Shown here: one piece after another, positions 1 to 12,900 of the stretch
How positions within the stretch are numbered: the first letter of the stretch is position 1
Layout of the letters: the number at the start of each line of letters is the position of its first letter
NCBI GenBank assembly: GCA_037447655.1
Contig: JBBHKE010002413.1
Location: 142,143-206,142 of the forward strand
Origin: Zygnema cylindricum
Taxonomy: Eukaryota > Streptophyta > Zygnematophyceae > Zygnematales > Zygnemataceae
Length of the DNA stretch: 64,000 nucleotides
Reading direction: 5' to 3'
Position numbers and translations under genes: made by a program
Notes under the pieces: generated by a model
Database searches by the model: none
Seen by the model: only the letters and a program-made list of their open reading frames with translations
What the model was told of the DNA's origin: nothing

Positions 1-628
1 GGGCCTTAGAGGGGGTTTTGACCAACGGACGCCATTTCGCAAAAGCGAAGTCCGTGAAAGCGCCTCTCGTTCTCTCCCTCTCCCACTAACGCGTCTATCT
101 CACAATTCTTGCAATGAAAGAAGGCAAAAAAGGTGTAAAATGAATTAAACCTTACCTTAAATAGCATAATGAAAAAATTAGAATCATTTACTCTATTTGA
201 TGTGATAGAGTCGAAATTTCGAGCGACCGAATTAGAGTAATTTACTCTAATTACGATTCGCGGTGTAGTGTGAGAACGGACGAAAAAACAAAATCGGGAA
301 ACCATGGCGGAATGTTTTGGAATTTGTGACGTCGACGCTATCATGAGTACGCGTGACGTTAAAATGTCACAAACCCTAGACATCTACAATGTCACAAGTA
401 GGTAGACGTCTACAACCGTCTCTATTTTGTAAACGTCATCAATTGTCGCGAGTTTTGTACGCGTCTACAATCGTCACAAATTATACCCACGTCTACATCC
501 GTCACAATCTAAAGTTACGATTTCATTTCTTTACATCCGAATGCTCTAAAAGTTGTACGTAAAATCTTCTCTAAAAAACAAAGTAGCAAGACTAAGTTTC
601 GGTTACATGCGAAAGTACCCTTAGTCTA
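1..628. mobile_element. Non-autonomous DNA transposon, right part, cut by window start
   Basis: This stretch resembles 56.7-57.63 kb and, in reverse complement, 27.6-27.9 kb. The shared core is rich in short GTCACAA and TCTACAA type repeats. The right end reads roughly as 'ggttacatgcgaaagtaccctta', which corresponds to the end GGTTACATGGGAAAGTGCCC of the copy at 57.6 kb. A second element appears to be nested: an end of the form CGATTCGCGGTG followed by TA lies at about 255-266. No transposase reading frame is visible, so this is a non-autonomous copy. The left boundary is outside the window. Confidence 0.55.
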
Positions 629-631
629 AAT

Positions 632-822
632 GATTTTTTCGCCGCTTAAAAACATTTGTTCTCCGTACACGCATGTCCAATTTTAAATTTTAGGCAGCCA
701 ATCGGAAACTGAGAAATAAACTTTCAATCGCAGCCGTCAGATCTACAATCCGAAATGTGTGTACGGAGAAAAGATGTTTTAAGTGACGAAAAAAACATTA
801 ACAATAATAGCGATTCACGGTG
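632..822. mobile_element. CACCG-end MITE, left end lost
   Basis: The right end is CGATTCACGGTG at about 811-822 followed by TA, the same terminal sequence as the complete elements at 26,979-27,190 and elsewhere. The interior (gttctccgtacac ... gtgtgtacggaga) matches the elements at 59,193-59,407, 59,529-59,742 and 63,517-63,792. The left terminal ~30 bases are missing and the sequence abuts the preceding transposon directly. Confidence 0.6.
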
Positions 823-837
823 TACTGTACTGTAGTA

Positions 838-920
838 GGGGGCAGTGTTCTTACTGTACAAAACTGAATGTGTTCCTAAGAGCAGTGTTCTTACTGTACA
901 AAACTGAATGTGTTCTTATT
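838..920. repeat. 42-bp tandem duplication upstream of aminopeptidase gene
   Basis: Two adjacent near-identical copies contain 'gcagtgttcttactgtac' followed by 'aaaactgaatgtgttc'. They lie about 230 bp before the proposed start codon of the aminopeptidase gene, so they may sit in its promoter or 5' UTR. No function can be read from the sequence. Confidence 0.8.
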
Positions 921-1151
921 AATAGGATTATAGGATAGTAGGATGTAATAAGGATGGGCACTTAGCTCTCAGTTGAAACGAAGAATGTGCCACGTGATCT
1001 TTGCCTCACTCATGGTCGAGCGCTAATGAAGTGTTTCGTCTTTGGCTCTCAGTCAAATATAGGATTTAAAAACCTGATAAAGGCTCAATTGTTTAGTCCT
1101 CTTGCTGTAAATAGTGTGCCAGCTGTGGCACGAATTCGAAGCTCTTCCTTA

Positions 1152-4100
1152 ATGGCTGCTGCCAGTCTCCTGGATAGACTTGTTCTCCATCCCACGACAT
1201 GCTCTCTGCCTCTGCAAGCTGCATGCAGCGGAGAGAGGGTCCCGCAATTTTCGGGATCAGGTTGGTACATACTGTTGCTTGCACTTTTAATTACCTTCCT
1301 TCTACTGTGTTATCCAGCTTTTGTATCACATTATTTGTTCAATTTTTAAAGTGTTATGAAATTCAATGTCGTTTTAGTGTTGTCTTTTTGGTGCAGTCAG
1401 TTACTCATTGGTTTTTCCTTACATCCACGCTTTGCGGGTGTTAATCTATTTAATATTTCTTAGAAACGACATATGAAATTGTGTTTGTTAAAGGAAAAGT
1501 TTTTGACGTCAAAATGTGAATGTTAGAACTATTGACTTTTGCTCAAACTTGTGAAATTCAATTGAGTTCCTTGTATTTGAGGGGCCCTGAAAATTCGAAA
1601 CAAACTTGAAACGTCGTTTTTACTAAGTTTTATCTAGCAAAAAATAGCAGTAATCTGATAAGTGTAGTTGCTAGTGTTGTTAATCTGTTGGGGAGTATGT
1701 GGAATAGGTTGGTTTGGAGCTCCTGTGAAGCACAATTACAGCAGTTTCTCAAGAGAACAGAGGAGTAGAGAAGTGCCTACCAGACGTCTGACCACCTTTG
1801 CACAAGAGGTTCCTTTAACGGCGCCTCCTGCTGTTGATTCTCCCACTTCAAATGGAAGCGCTACTGTTGGGCTCACAACTCCCTCTAGGCCCTCTCTGCC
1901 AGAGGTTAGTGCCCTAGCTTTCGCTTGTCCACAAGCTTGTGGACGATATGCCCAATCTGGTGAACCATGTATATACATTGCCATTATGAGCATTCAATTT
2001 AATATTTAACTTGAAATTTTATCAACCATCATACCTCAAAGATGCAGATTCTGTTTGGCTTGCATCTATGTATGCAAGTTAGGGGCCGGGTTACAATGTT
2101 GCCATTCTCATGTCGATAGTATGAAAGGTATTTGTATTGTCTTATTAGTTTTCTGGATCTGTTGAGAATGTTAACTTGTGACTGCTACTGCGTCATTCTC
2201 ACCCTTTAATGTCTGCACCTCTGTTAAGTAACCCTTCACTAAAATTATTTTTGCAAGCTTTCCTTGGTGTTCGTTTTTATCATACAGCACCTTTACCTTG
2301 ATTTAGCTATGTGAGAGTAAGGGCGTTGTGGTATTACGATTCATTTTTTTGTTACAGATTACTTTTGAAAGTCTCGACACACCAGCAATGGAATTCAAAG
2401 GCGATTTGCTCCTCTTAGGAGTTTTTGACGACGCACTGGATTCTGAAAACAATTTTTCCTTCCTCGACTCTTTCTTGACGGAGGTTGATGCCAGTCTCTC
2501 AGGCCTTCTAAGTGAAGTAGCATCCGAGGAAGAATTCAAGGGCAAGTCTGGCCAGACAGTGATTGTAAGGCTACAGGGTCTTGGAGTCAAGAGATTGGGA
2601 CTCGTAGGGCTTGGAAAGAAGGAGAATGCATCAGCACCTGGACCTTGGAAAGCCCTCGGAGGATCTCTTGCAACAATAGCGAAGCAAGCCAAAGTAGTCA
2701 CAGCTGGTGTAGCTGTTATCAACACTTCAGGTCTCACAACCGCGGCTCTCACAGCAGCTGCTGGTTCCATTTCTGCAGGTGAGATTTTTTTGATTTCTTT
2801 GCGTTATGCCATTGTTTCATTGTGTTGTATCCTTATATTTATTGGATAATGACACACATACGGGATTACTGGCCATTACTAGATAGTATTCGCGGTAAAA
2901 TTCTACAGTTAAGTGTACCAATTGTACGTTTTTCTCTGCGATTATTGCAATTACTGTCCAATGATGCCAGTAATCACGTATTGTATGATGACCTTACTAT
3001 CTTGATTGCCAGTGTCTCTTGATACTTATCATTCCAGACCTTTCACTAAGTCTTTTTGGATGTGGGTTCAGGGACACTGCTGGGAGCTTTTGAGGACTCG
3101 AGGTTTAAAGCTGAAGTGAAGCCGCCTACATTACAATCGGTTTCCCTTTTTGGCCTCCCTACTGGAGAAGAAGTGGAGGAGGTTGTCGGTATGGCAGCTC
3201 GATTGGCAGCTGGAGTTATCCTCACCAAGCAGCTCGTGAATGCTCCAGCCAATGTTCTCACTCCTTGTATGTCATTTAACAAATAAGTGAATTGGGAGTT
3301 CGCAGATTGAAAAACAATGTAGTTTGCAGCAGGTTTATTGATAGGAGACGTCTGATTTTAGATATTTCCTTATTGGTTATGATGCTGGAGATTCTTAAAG
3401 TTGCTGAACCATTGTACTTTACATATTGCGAATGTCAAATGGCATGCAACTTAGAATGGTTCCTAAGGTTATACCTTGTTTGGATTTTCCTTTGTGCATA
3501 ATTCACTTAGGAGACAAGAGGGGATTGTCAAGTAGGTTTGATTTTCTGGTACACTTCGGCTGATTCATGTGTATTGCAAGTAACTGTCAATTTTTAATAT
3601 TATTATTATTGTTGTTCTATGTTTTCAGGTGCTCTTGCGGAAGTTGCAGAGGCAATTGCTTTTGCACATAGTGATGTGATGACTGCAACTATTTTGGATG
3701 AGAAGGAATGTGCGGATCTGAAAATGGGAGCATACCTAGGAGTAGCCGCCGCATCCACCAATCCCCCTCGTTTTATTCACTTAAAGTATACACCAGAGGG
3801 TCCAGTAAAAACAAAGCTGGCAATCGTTGGGAAGGGACTTACTTTTGACAGGTGAGGCAGGGAACATGAAGGGACAAACTATTTAGTGCCCGTAACTATT
3901 AAGGCAGGTATAAATTTTAGCAAAGCGTCCAGACTATATCTTGTGCTTTTTAACATGTATGAGATCTTCTGCATTTTAACTAAAGATGGAGCAAGCCAAG
4001 ATCATACTGTTTACTTCTAGCTCCTTAAAACGTTTAGGCCTGTCTAAAAGCAAAACTCCGCAATACAATATCCACCTTGTATTTCTTCACAGAAAAAAAA

Positions 4101-7100
4101 ATCTAATAAGTCTGTTGGTACATTTCGGTTACTTCAATGCCAAGAGAGATGAAAATGAAGTGTTAGTATGAATAACTCAAAATTCTGGTCATTTTGTTGT
4201 CATGCTGGAAGGCAAACAAAAATTTGACCAAAATCTTGTATATCCAAATTTTCCACTGTCAGATAATGGTCACTATGCCTTCATGCGAACCTTAAATAAA
4301 GCGATGTACATGTGAGGCTTCCATGCATGTTTGGACTAACTCCATAAATGTATGATTTACTGCTACACATCTATGAATGCATGGCAGTTTAAGCTGCTTG
4401 ACAGTGAATCAATCCAAATAAAGTCAGTCTATAGTGTAACCATTTAAATAATTCTTTGGATAAACCATATCGGCCAAACTGGTTTTGGCAAAGCAAAATT
4501 ACAATGCTCGCTTTGGAAATTAACATGGGATATCCGGTGGTTGTGACGCAGTGGAGGTTACAATATTAAAGCAGGGGCCGGATCCATGATAGAGCTTATG
4601 AAGTTTGATATGGGAGGAGCCGGGGCCACTTTAGGAGCTGCCAAGGCCATTGGAGCTATTCAGCCTCCTGGAGTGGAGGTGAGCTGATGCTTCCTACCTA
4701 TTGAAAAATGTTGAAAAGTGGGGGCCGTTTTTAAGTACTATAGCACGGTTGAATCATTCTGTCATTATAGCACGGTCGAATCATTCTGTCAAGTCAAGCA
4801 TTTATCACATGACACTCTCCTTGTGGACAGAATCATCTTTCAGTTTCTTCACCTGTGTCTTTTATTGGTTCCATGCAGGATAAGATTGTCTAGTATGGTT
4901 TTTTTGCTTTTTTTCTGCACCATGAGTTCTTCTTGTTTTGATTTCTTCATGGGCATGATGTTTGCTGTGTTTTTAATTTATCTTAAGATACTAAGAAAGA
5001 CTTGCTTTGGCGTGTGAATTTGGCCAGGTACACTTTATTGTGGCAGCCTGTGAAAATATGATTAGTGGAGGAGGCATGCGTCCGGGAGACATTCTCACTG
5101 CTTCAAATGGCAGAACCATCGAGGTTGGTCGAACCAGTTTATTTCCTGTTAAAGACTTCGCAAATCACTATTAGTGTTAAGAGCGCGGTATTTGTTGTAG
5201 CGAGTGACGTTAATTATTTTCAAACGTTTACTAAATTTGCGATAAGAAAAAATCAATTAGTGTCATTAACGCTATTTTATGTTTAATGACCAAAAATAAC
5301 TCCAACAAATTAGTGTAATTAATGCTGAGATCTAAAGATGCGTGCTGTACCTTAAATTTGGGTGGAATTTGTTCAACATGTCAAATCCATAGCCCACTTA
5401 CTCGCCATTTAAAACCCCTGCCTGCCTCTCCCTTCCTTACTCGTTGAAGTGGGCAAAGTAACAATGGCTAGCCCAGAACTTCACTCAAATGTCATATTAA
5501 TTTTGTTTTCACTCTACTTCATTGGCACTGCAACAAATTTCTTGTTCTGTCTTCCGGATCGCATACATATGTTGTCGGTAGTGTTAACTTATTAACTTGT
5601 AGTCTTGCGAATGGTTCAGGTGAATAACACAGACGCAGAGGGACGTCTTACCCTTGCTGATGCACTCATATATACATGCAAGCTAGGACCCAACAAGGTG
5701 AGCCCATTTTGCACGTTTCTTCTTTTTAAACGAGGGGTTACTAAAAAACATTTTTGTTCTGAAGTTTGGTGGGAAGCTAGCTAAATACATGGGTTATTGG
5801 GTTGTCAATATTCATCGAGTTCTTGTTACTTTTACATCGGGTGTTTGTCATTTCTGACTGCTGGGGACTTTAATTCTAAGACTTCACCTCGGGACTCTGA
5901 TACGCTTCAAGTTATGTAGATGTACTCTAAACTAACCTTCAGGATTTCTTAATTAGTCCGTCCTCCAAGCTCGGATTGTCTGCATTTGAAAGATTATCAT
6001 TGCAGGTCACCATGATTGAATCTTGTACAGATGGAAATAAAATTGGTTTAATTGTTATTTCATGTGTAGACTGCTATTGCCCTGATCATTTATGCCCTTA
6101 TAGTTATTTGGAATAAGTTTCTAGTTGAAGTCTCTGGGCTTGAGCTGGGTTGATAAATACAGTGATTTTGGAAGAAACAACTTGGTTGAAACTTCGACTG
6201 ACAGGTAAAAATCGCCTGTGTTTTTTCAGATTGTGGATTTAGCGACTCTTACTGGAGCCTGCATTATTGCCCTAGGAAATGACATTGCAGGTCAGCTCTC
6301 CTAATTGTTTGCCTGTTGGTTCTCTCCATTGAAGAAGTCAAAAACGTGTTTCTTTTGTGTCTATAAAACTGGAGACCTCAATGCCACCAGCAATTCACTG
6401 GGTTTTGGAGTTGTTTCTGCTGTCTAAATTTTGAAACCACTCTCTGTAGGCTTGTTTTAAGTTGTGTTTGATGGTCAAGATATTTGTTAACACTTGACGT
6501 TACCTTGTGTTTATCAGCATAAAAAGAGGCAAGTTGATTTATTGATTGCCTGCATAATAAGCATTGTCATTATCTTTTGGAAGGATGGTAACATCTTCCG
6601 CTGAAAAAAAAAAATCTTCTTTTAGTGAGGGCTGTCTTATACTTGATAACATTTTCAATTGTCTGGGCTGTATGTGCTATTTGTGTTGTCACTTGTCACA
6701 CTACACATTTTTCAAATTGCATGCCATAATCGATTAACTGGATTTTTTACCCTCTCTTTAGCTCCCTTGCAAACTCCCACAGTTGTTTGTGACAATTAGG
6801 CATCCTCAATTTTTTCAATATCATAAACTGCAATAGGAATAATGTCATGCACACATCACATACGATCTGCCACTCAAGACATCGTTGAATGATTTTCACT
6901 TCTTCTTAGGGAGATGTTGCCTTCTCATGTACCTGTGAAGAAGTCTGTTATGGATATAGAACCGCCAGTGACTGGAAAAGGAAAACAGTACAAACAAGTG
7001 ATCTATGGATCACTTGCAGGCCTGTTCACTCCCCAAGCTCCCATGAAGCACACCTGTCAAAAATCTACAAGAACCGCTGAATCTGTTAAAATCTTGTGAG

Positions 7101-8199
7101 ATATGGACATTTTTGCTTGATTGTGTGTCAGAATCTGTACGTTGATATAAAAATGGATTACGTGTACTATTTTTAAGTGAATGGAAACAGAAAAGGTTAA
7201 CCGGCTATATGTATGGACCTTTTGCAGGCATGTTCACTCCCCAGGATTCCATGGCCGAAGAGTTGCAGGAGGCTTCTAAGGGGGCTGGAGAGAAATTGTG
7301 GAGGATGCCAATGGAGGAGAGTTATGCGGAAATGTTAAAATCCAATATTGCAGACACTTCGAACATAGGTGGACGGCCGGCAGGCTCTATAACTGCTGCC
7401 CTCTTCTTAAAAGAGGTATGCTCGTCGTACTCTATTTATGGTTTAACTGGAATGATGTTAATATCCGCCATCTTAGTATATAAGATGCTTAAATCTCTAA
7501 GCAATCACCGATAAGAAAAAAGGAAACCTTCAATATTTCATAATAATTGTCACGTTTTAAGTTTAACTGAATAAAGTCTGTTAGAAATTGGTCATACTAT
7601 TTATCTACTGTCTGGCAAATCTGTAAAGTTTCAATAAATATTCTGGAGGATTGAGAACCTGTCTGGCTTTGCCTAAGTTTGGTTAAAGCCAAGAATATAT
7701 GAAGGTTTAACACTTGAACAATACAGGTAACGAAAGTCTTGCCATAACTGCTTTTTTTATATCGGGGCCTACTGGTTTACCTGCTGGTAGTTTGCAATCC
7801 ACACCATTTTTCCCACTTATCTTTTGAGATGTTTATTGGTTATGATCACAAGCTGAGCAGCAGAAATACACGACTATGTTGCCTTTGTATATATTATTTT
7901 TTGGTCAATATGGTAGTTATATTCTCTGATCTGCTGCCGGGTTTGAGCACAGGTGAAAAGAATCACTTGAGCTGATCTGATTATAAGAAGACCACTAAAC
8001 TGAAGGTAAATTGCATCTGAAACTGAAGTGACTGAGTGATTTTACTGGATTTGGGGGACAGTTTGTAGACAAGGACATTCCCTGGGCCCACTTGGACATA
8101 GCTGGACCAGTGTGGAGCGAAAAGAAGGGAGGAGGTACAGGTTTTGGAGTCGCAACTTTAGTACAATGGGTGACAAAACATGCTAAAGTCACAGCATAA
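1152..8199 (+). CDS. LAP: Leucine aminopeptidase (M17), plastid type, 11 exons
   Basis: Exons: 1152-1260, 1708-1904, 2358-2778, 3072-3266, 3629-3851, 4552-4678, 5028-5123, 5620-5697, 6230-6290, 7228-7415, 8062-8199 (stop TAA). All introns are GT-AG, phases agree, and the product is about 610 aa, close to plant LAPs (about 580). The first ~100 residues are Ser/Thr/Arg-rich and low in acid, consistent with a plastid transit peptide. Then come the M17 N-terminal domain and the catalytic domain: [13 protein letters not shown] (metal-binding Lys and Asp), KFDMGG (Asp) and NTDAEGRL (Asp, Glu, Arg). The C-terminal part has [13 protein letters not shown] and [12 protein letters not shown]17 enzymes are hexameric two-metal exopeptidases that release N-terminal Leu and similar residues; plant versions also act as chaperones and in glutathione-derived dipeptide turnover. 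Exons 3-11 are certain. Exons 1-2, hence the start, rest on phase agreement and a usable ATG; the exon 2 acceptor has a poor pyrimidine tract. Confidence 0.93.
4739..4795 (+). repeat. 27-bp tandem duplication in aminopeptidase intron 6
   Basis: Two adjacent copies of 'tatagcacggttgaatcatt' plus 'ctgtcat' differ at one base. They lie about 60 bp inside the intron between exons 6 and 7. This looks like a simple recent slippage duplication. Confidence 0.85.
7003..7099 (+). pseudogene. Duplicated start of aminopeptidase exon 10 (pseudo- or poison exon)
   Basis: About 40 bp around 7005-7045 is a diverged copy of the intron-exon boundary of true exon 10 (7208-7252). The acceptor 'cttgcag' is retained, followed by codons for GLFTPQAPM against GMFTPQDSM in the real exon. 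After nine codons the similarity ends, and the open frame runs about 15 codons to a TGA at 7097-7099. If spliced onto exon 9 the frame is correct, but the protein would lose about the last 108 residues. It is either a dead relic of an exon duplication or an alternative truncating exon. Confidence 0.7.
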
Positions 8200-8892
8200 T
8201 CCTTCGGGCTTTGTTATTTTGACAACCTCAAGGAGTAATACAACATCCAGTTTCTGGTACAAAGGACTTCTGCGAACTCTTATGGGAAAGGAGATGCAGT
8301 TAGCGATTTTTGTTAAAGCCGCTATGTTTTTTGTATTTTTTTTCTGGCCTCCATGCAAAAGTCACCTATATGGTAAACGTGTAATATTTTTAATTATTAA
8401 TGTAAATGATAACTTTTTATACTCAGCTGAGCTAAGCTGGGTGCTGGTGGAGAAAGGATTATTTTGACAAAAAGAGTTTCATCAGTGACAAACAGGCATT
8501 GACTGTTTTATGGCACCTAACACCAAATCAAATAAAGCTCAAGAAGCATTGATACTCCAAAATTTTCATGATTGAATCTTGTTAAAGAGCAGAGCTATTT
8601 TCTCGGAAAGCGGGCAATCAAAAGCAACGAAACATAGAAGTGGACTGAAAGGCTACATGAGGTGATTAAAAACAAGGGACTTAATCAAGAAAAATAGTAA
8701 GAATATACAGGACAAATAAAGATGCATTGTGACTCCAACATAAAAGAAAACACCTTGTAACAGAATAATACCACCAATCCTTAACAAACCCGAACTTCTC
8801 CCTACCTGAAAGTCCAAACCAGTTCCTAAAATGGAGTTCATATGAATAGATCTAAACAAATACCTTTTTTAAAAAAGATTACTCATCAAGTG
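8200..8892 (+). other. 3' region of aminopeptidase gene
   Basis: This is the probable 3' UTR and downstream sequence. A canonical AATAAA lies at 8531-8536, about 330 bp after the stop codon, and could serve as the poly(A) signal. No other gene is visible here. Confidence 0.4.
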
Positions 8893-9551
8893 TATGGTTA
8901 CATCAGGAGGTCTTTGTAATAGTACGGACGGCAAAATTTCTGTATTACAGAGGCCTTGGCTACATCACGTATTGTCCGTAAATAGGTTTTTACATACATG
9001 TTCTGATTTGAGTGGTTCCACGTAAGTAGACAAAAAAATCTTTAAAATCGTCAAAGATTTGGAAACCGACCATTTTCGTATGGAAATCCGTACTTGCGTA
9101 TAACGTAAGTGTACTTCACAAGTGTACCACGTCAATGTACCTCAGAGATCTCCTTCACTGATTTTCAGGAAAAACCGTATTTCTTTTCGGTAAGATTTTA
9201 CAGTCACCTTGTCCGAAGGCACGTGACTTTGGGGACGTGTGAAAAAATTTCATTTTTCATCGACACACGTGTGTATCGTCCGGGTGTAGCGAATTGACTG
9301 GTTCTGTATTCGTGAACCCACCTCGCGGAGGTGGGTTCACCAATACAGAGGCAGATGGAGCGATTGCTTCGCAGATGAAGACAAAAATGTCATCAGACGG
9401 TCGATGTCTTCTCCCGGATACTTGGAGAATCGTAATCTTATTTTCTGTAATGTTATTTTCAAGAAACTCACAAAAATATAGTACGGCATGGTACGGACAA
9501 GTACAAAATTCTGTATTAAACCTCACTTTTCGTCTGATGTAACCATACCCT
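8891..9551. mobile_element. Hairpin-bearing MITE between the two convergent genes
   Basis: The terminal inverted repeats are GTATGGTTACATCAG at the left and its complement CTGATGTAACCATAC at the right. The right half matches the GGGTGGCG-end family at 29 and 30 kb (tctcccggatacttggagaa, tacggcatggtacgga, cctcacttttcgtctgatg). Near the middle is a hairpin with 21-bp arms at 9304-9324 and 9328-9348 (one mismatch) around an apex ACCTCGCGGAGGT. There is no transposase frame. Target duplications are unclear. Confidence 0.7.
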
Positions 9552-9929
9552 AAGTGAACAAACACAATTAAAGAATAAATAATCATGGTACACCCTCAGC
9601 CTAAAAAGAAACGTAAAATAAGGCACATTTAGAGACGTTTGGTTAATGGTTCTGCTCTATGATGTCCCAGGTGTCACACACAGGTGGTGATTCCCATTTC
9701 CACTGAAGAATAAAACTGAAAACTGAAAAAAACATGTATCTAACTTGTTATCGAGATGCAAATGATACTTAACTTCTATTGTGGAACGCATATAGAAAAA
9801 CCAAAGAATGGATAAGCTGGAGGAGCCTCAACCCTGCAACTACCTTTAAGATTACATCCTCCATTTTCTGTAAATGTCGGAACCTCCGAAACCCAAAAGC
9901 TCGCATGTGATTGGCCCTCTCTTCTAACA

Positions 9930-12900
9930 TTACCGAACCCAAGTAAACGCACTTGACTTTTGCTTTAAAGCCTCCACGTTACTGAACAAAAATCCAGGCT
10001 TGGGTTTTCCTCCCATGGCTTTGATTGCAGTTTCATAAACTTCCTTACATTCCGTAACAACCTGCAATAAACCAAGCCTCATGTTAACTCGTCATGGGCT
10101 AAAGTGAAGATGAGTAGATTGAGATATTGTCATCTCATTAAGGATAAGCTGGAGAAGAAAGATGAGGAAGTTGAAATGTTGTTATCTCATTAGGGATAAG
10201 TTAAGAGGGAAAACGAGTAAAACTGAGATAAGTGTTTTATCTCATTCAGCATAAGCTAGAGGGAATATGAGAGGTTTTTGTTGTTCTCATTAAGGAAAGA
10301 CTATACTTAGGGAAGATGGACAAAATGAGATACTGTTATCTCGTCAAGGATAAGCTAGAGGGAAGATCAGTAAATTAAGATACTGATTAATCAGCATCTA
10401 GCTGATTACCTCATGAAAGATAAGCTAGAGAGAAAATGAGTAAACTGAGATAATTGTATCAACAGCATACATCTTATACCGCAGAGAAATCAACGATGTA
10501 AAATGTCAACTGTAGTCAGCCATCCGCACACTCCAAAGGTTTTGTAGAAAGAGGAGAGGCAACAAAGTGTTGCCTAAGCTTAAAAAAATGACAGCTATAC
10601 TGTCATCTTCACTAGAAAAATGAAGGCTGTAGTGTCATTGACACTTACCTCTTGTTGTTCTTTTCTGGAAATGCCATCCCTTAACGCCAAAAGCTTCTCA
10701 ACCAATTCCGGCTGTCCCAAACCATCAGCAAGTCCCAAGAACCTGATAAGGAACTGATCAGTAAGGCCCACCCACATCCTGATAACCACTGAGGCACGAA
10801 TAATAAGGAAATTCCCACCGTATTTTTACACGTCTGCGAGTACTGCAGATAAAAATTATATCATAACTATATCGGAGATGTGAAACAGTTCATGGTTTTA
10901 GTGTGTGCCTCGGTTTATCGACTATCTGGTGAAACTCCCATTACAAAACGAAATATCAAACTTTCTTCACATGTTTTAGTAGCTTAGTCCACCCTATGCT
11001 TCTTTTCCCTTTAACCCCAATTAAACTCCGTGCTAGGATGAAGAAATTGCCATTTCCTTCCTCTCTCAAATCTTGAAACCGTGTCTAGAATCCCCACCAC
11101 ACTATTCAGAAACTCCTCGCACAATTATCTCCCAGGTTAAGAACCACGTAGCCTTTACGCTACAGGCTAAAACCCCAAAATCCCAGAATGGCTTCTTAAC
11201 TTCTTGAATTACAATTGAATAGTTTGAGGGCAGAGTAATATTCAAAAGACGTAGAAAGCCCCTTCAAATTCGTTATACTCAGACTGTCGTGCATAGCTTT
11301 CATTCAATAATGTGGATCTATACCAGCCCCCGATAACCAAACTTACAGGAAGGCCAGTGACCCATCTGTTTTCGACCCTTTTTGTATACTTACAGGACAG
11401 TCGGGATGGGCTGAGAGAAGCTTTGTGTAACTTAAAGTGAAGGACTCCACACAATCCGCGGATGAGAGGTCACGAACGTCTGCGAGTGCTTCAAGGCGAT
11501 CCTTCAACCTCTGTAACAAAAAAATAAATAATAAAAACACCAGTTTTCAGTTCCTGGACCTCATGCAATAAAAGCCTCTATAGTATACCTGTTTTCAGTT
11601 TTGAAACAAGGGAGTTTGTAATGAAGCAATGGCTTATCGGAGCACTAATAGTTCATCACAATCACTCACCCGAATCACAACCGCTCGCATATTTTTGGTA
11701 GAAATAAATAGAACGAAATGAGGTGAGTACATGCTCTTGTGAGAAATACAAGAGTATGACTTCTCTGGCTCAAACATCAGCCTTGAAAAACATAATTTAC
11801 ATAATAAAGCAACATCTTTATGCATAACATATTTATGCAACCAGCCACGATGTGCTTGTCATTAGTTTAGGGCAACTGACACGATGTAAAGAAACAAAGA
11901 AAATTTTCAGAGAGATCATTCTCCATTGCATTTTGCACAAAAATCTGCTTGAATGTTCAAGCATGAATTCACTAGCATTAGTGTAGTCTAAACTATTTAC
12001 CATGCCAGTTTGAGTTTTTAAGGTGAGATTAGGTCAAATGAGTATAAAATACGAATTTGTACAGAACGTACTTAATCTGGCAACATTGTGTCAACATTAG
12101 TCTAACAATTGCAGGAAATATTACCGACATCAGTGAGTTAGGGATAAAAAGAAAATCGTAAACTCGCTGAACCCGAATGGCAGTCGTGATCAATGAAGTG
12201 AAAATGTCACTTGAGCGACTAACATGCATACCCTTTCAGTGATACTTTCGCGAAAGAATTCCTCCAATTGCTCCTCATCCCTCGCTAGACGTTTGATGGT
12301 GTCTTCATTAATATACCCTCGCTGAAACCCCACAAAAAAAAAACGAAAACCATCAGATAAGAGTGAATTGAGTTTCATAACCATGATCAGTCGATAACAT
12401 GAGGGAAAAGCGATCGAATTTTGCAACAATTCAACCATCCATGACCGGTTCACACCACTTGCAATAAACTGTTAACCTCTTCTTTCTCAATGGGGTTGAA
12501 TGCATCACCAGTGCCCAAAACTCAACCACAGATACAACTAGACCCTAACAACAAAGTTTTTTGGTTCCTTTGTCTCCACAAAAACAAAGACCCATTCTGG
12601 AAAATGTTGTGGACCTACATGTTACACAACTTTTTTTCCTGCGAAAAACAATTAAGGGCAGATAGAAACTTGCCATTTTCACCAGAGCGTTGACATAAAC
12701 CACCAGAGTTTTCTCCAAACAGGCCTCTGCAAATCGACGGAATGACCTCTCTTCTATCCATCTGTCCCAACAATCATATATATTCATTTCAAGTTCATAA
12801 CTAAAACCTTTTGAAAATTTGCGCATTGTATGCTTTTCTGACGTTTAGGGGCTCAGGTTACAGGCCATGAAGTGCACCGTTGCATTCTACTATCCTCCAA

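Noticed and set aside
300-520. CRISPR-like array of GTCACAA/TCTACAA repeats
   Set aside because: The repeats are short, irregular and transposon-internal, in a eukaryotic genome. There are no regular spacers.
987-1349. 120-codon frame beginning upstream of the aminopeptidase ATG
   Set aside because: It is in the same frame as exon 1, so 1152-1260 is shared with it. The stretch before 1152 has no conserved content and its start is not an ATG; the frame after 1260 is intron.
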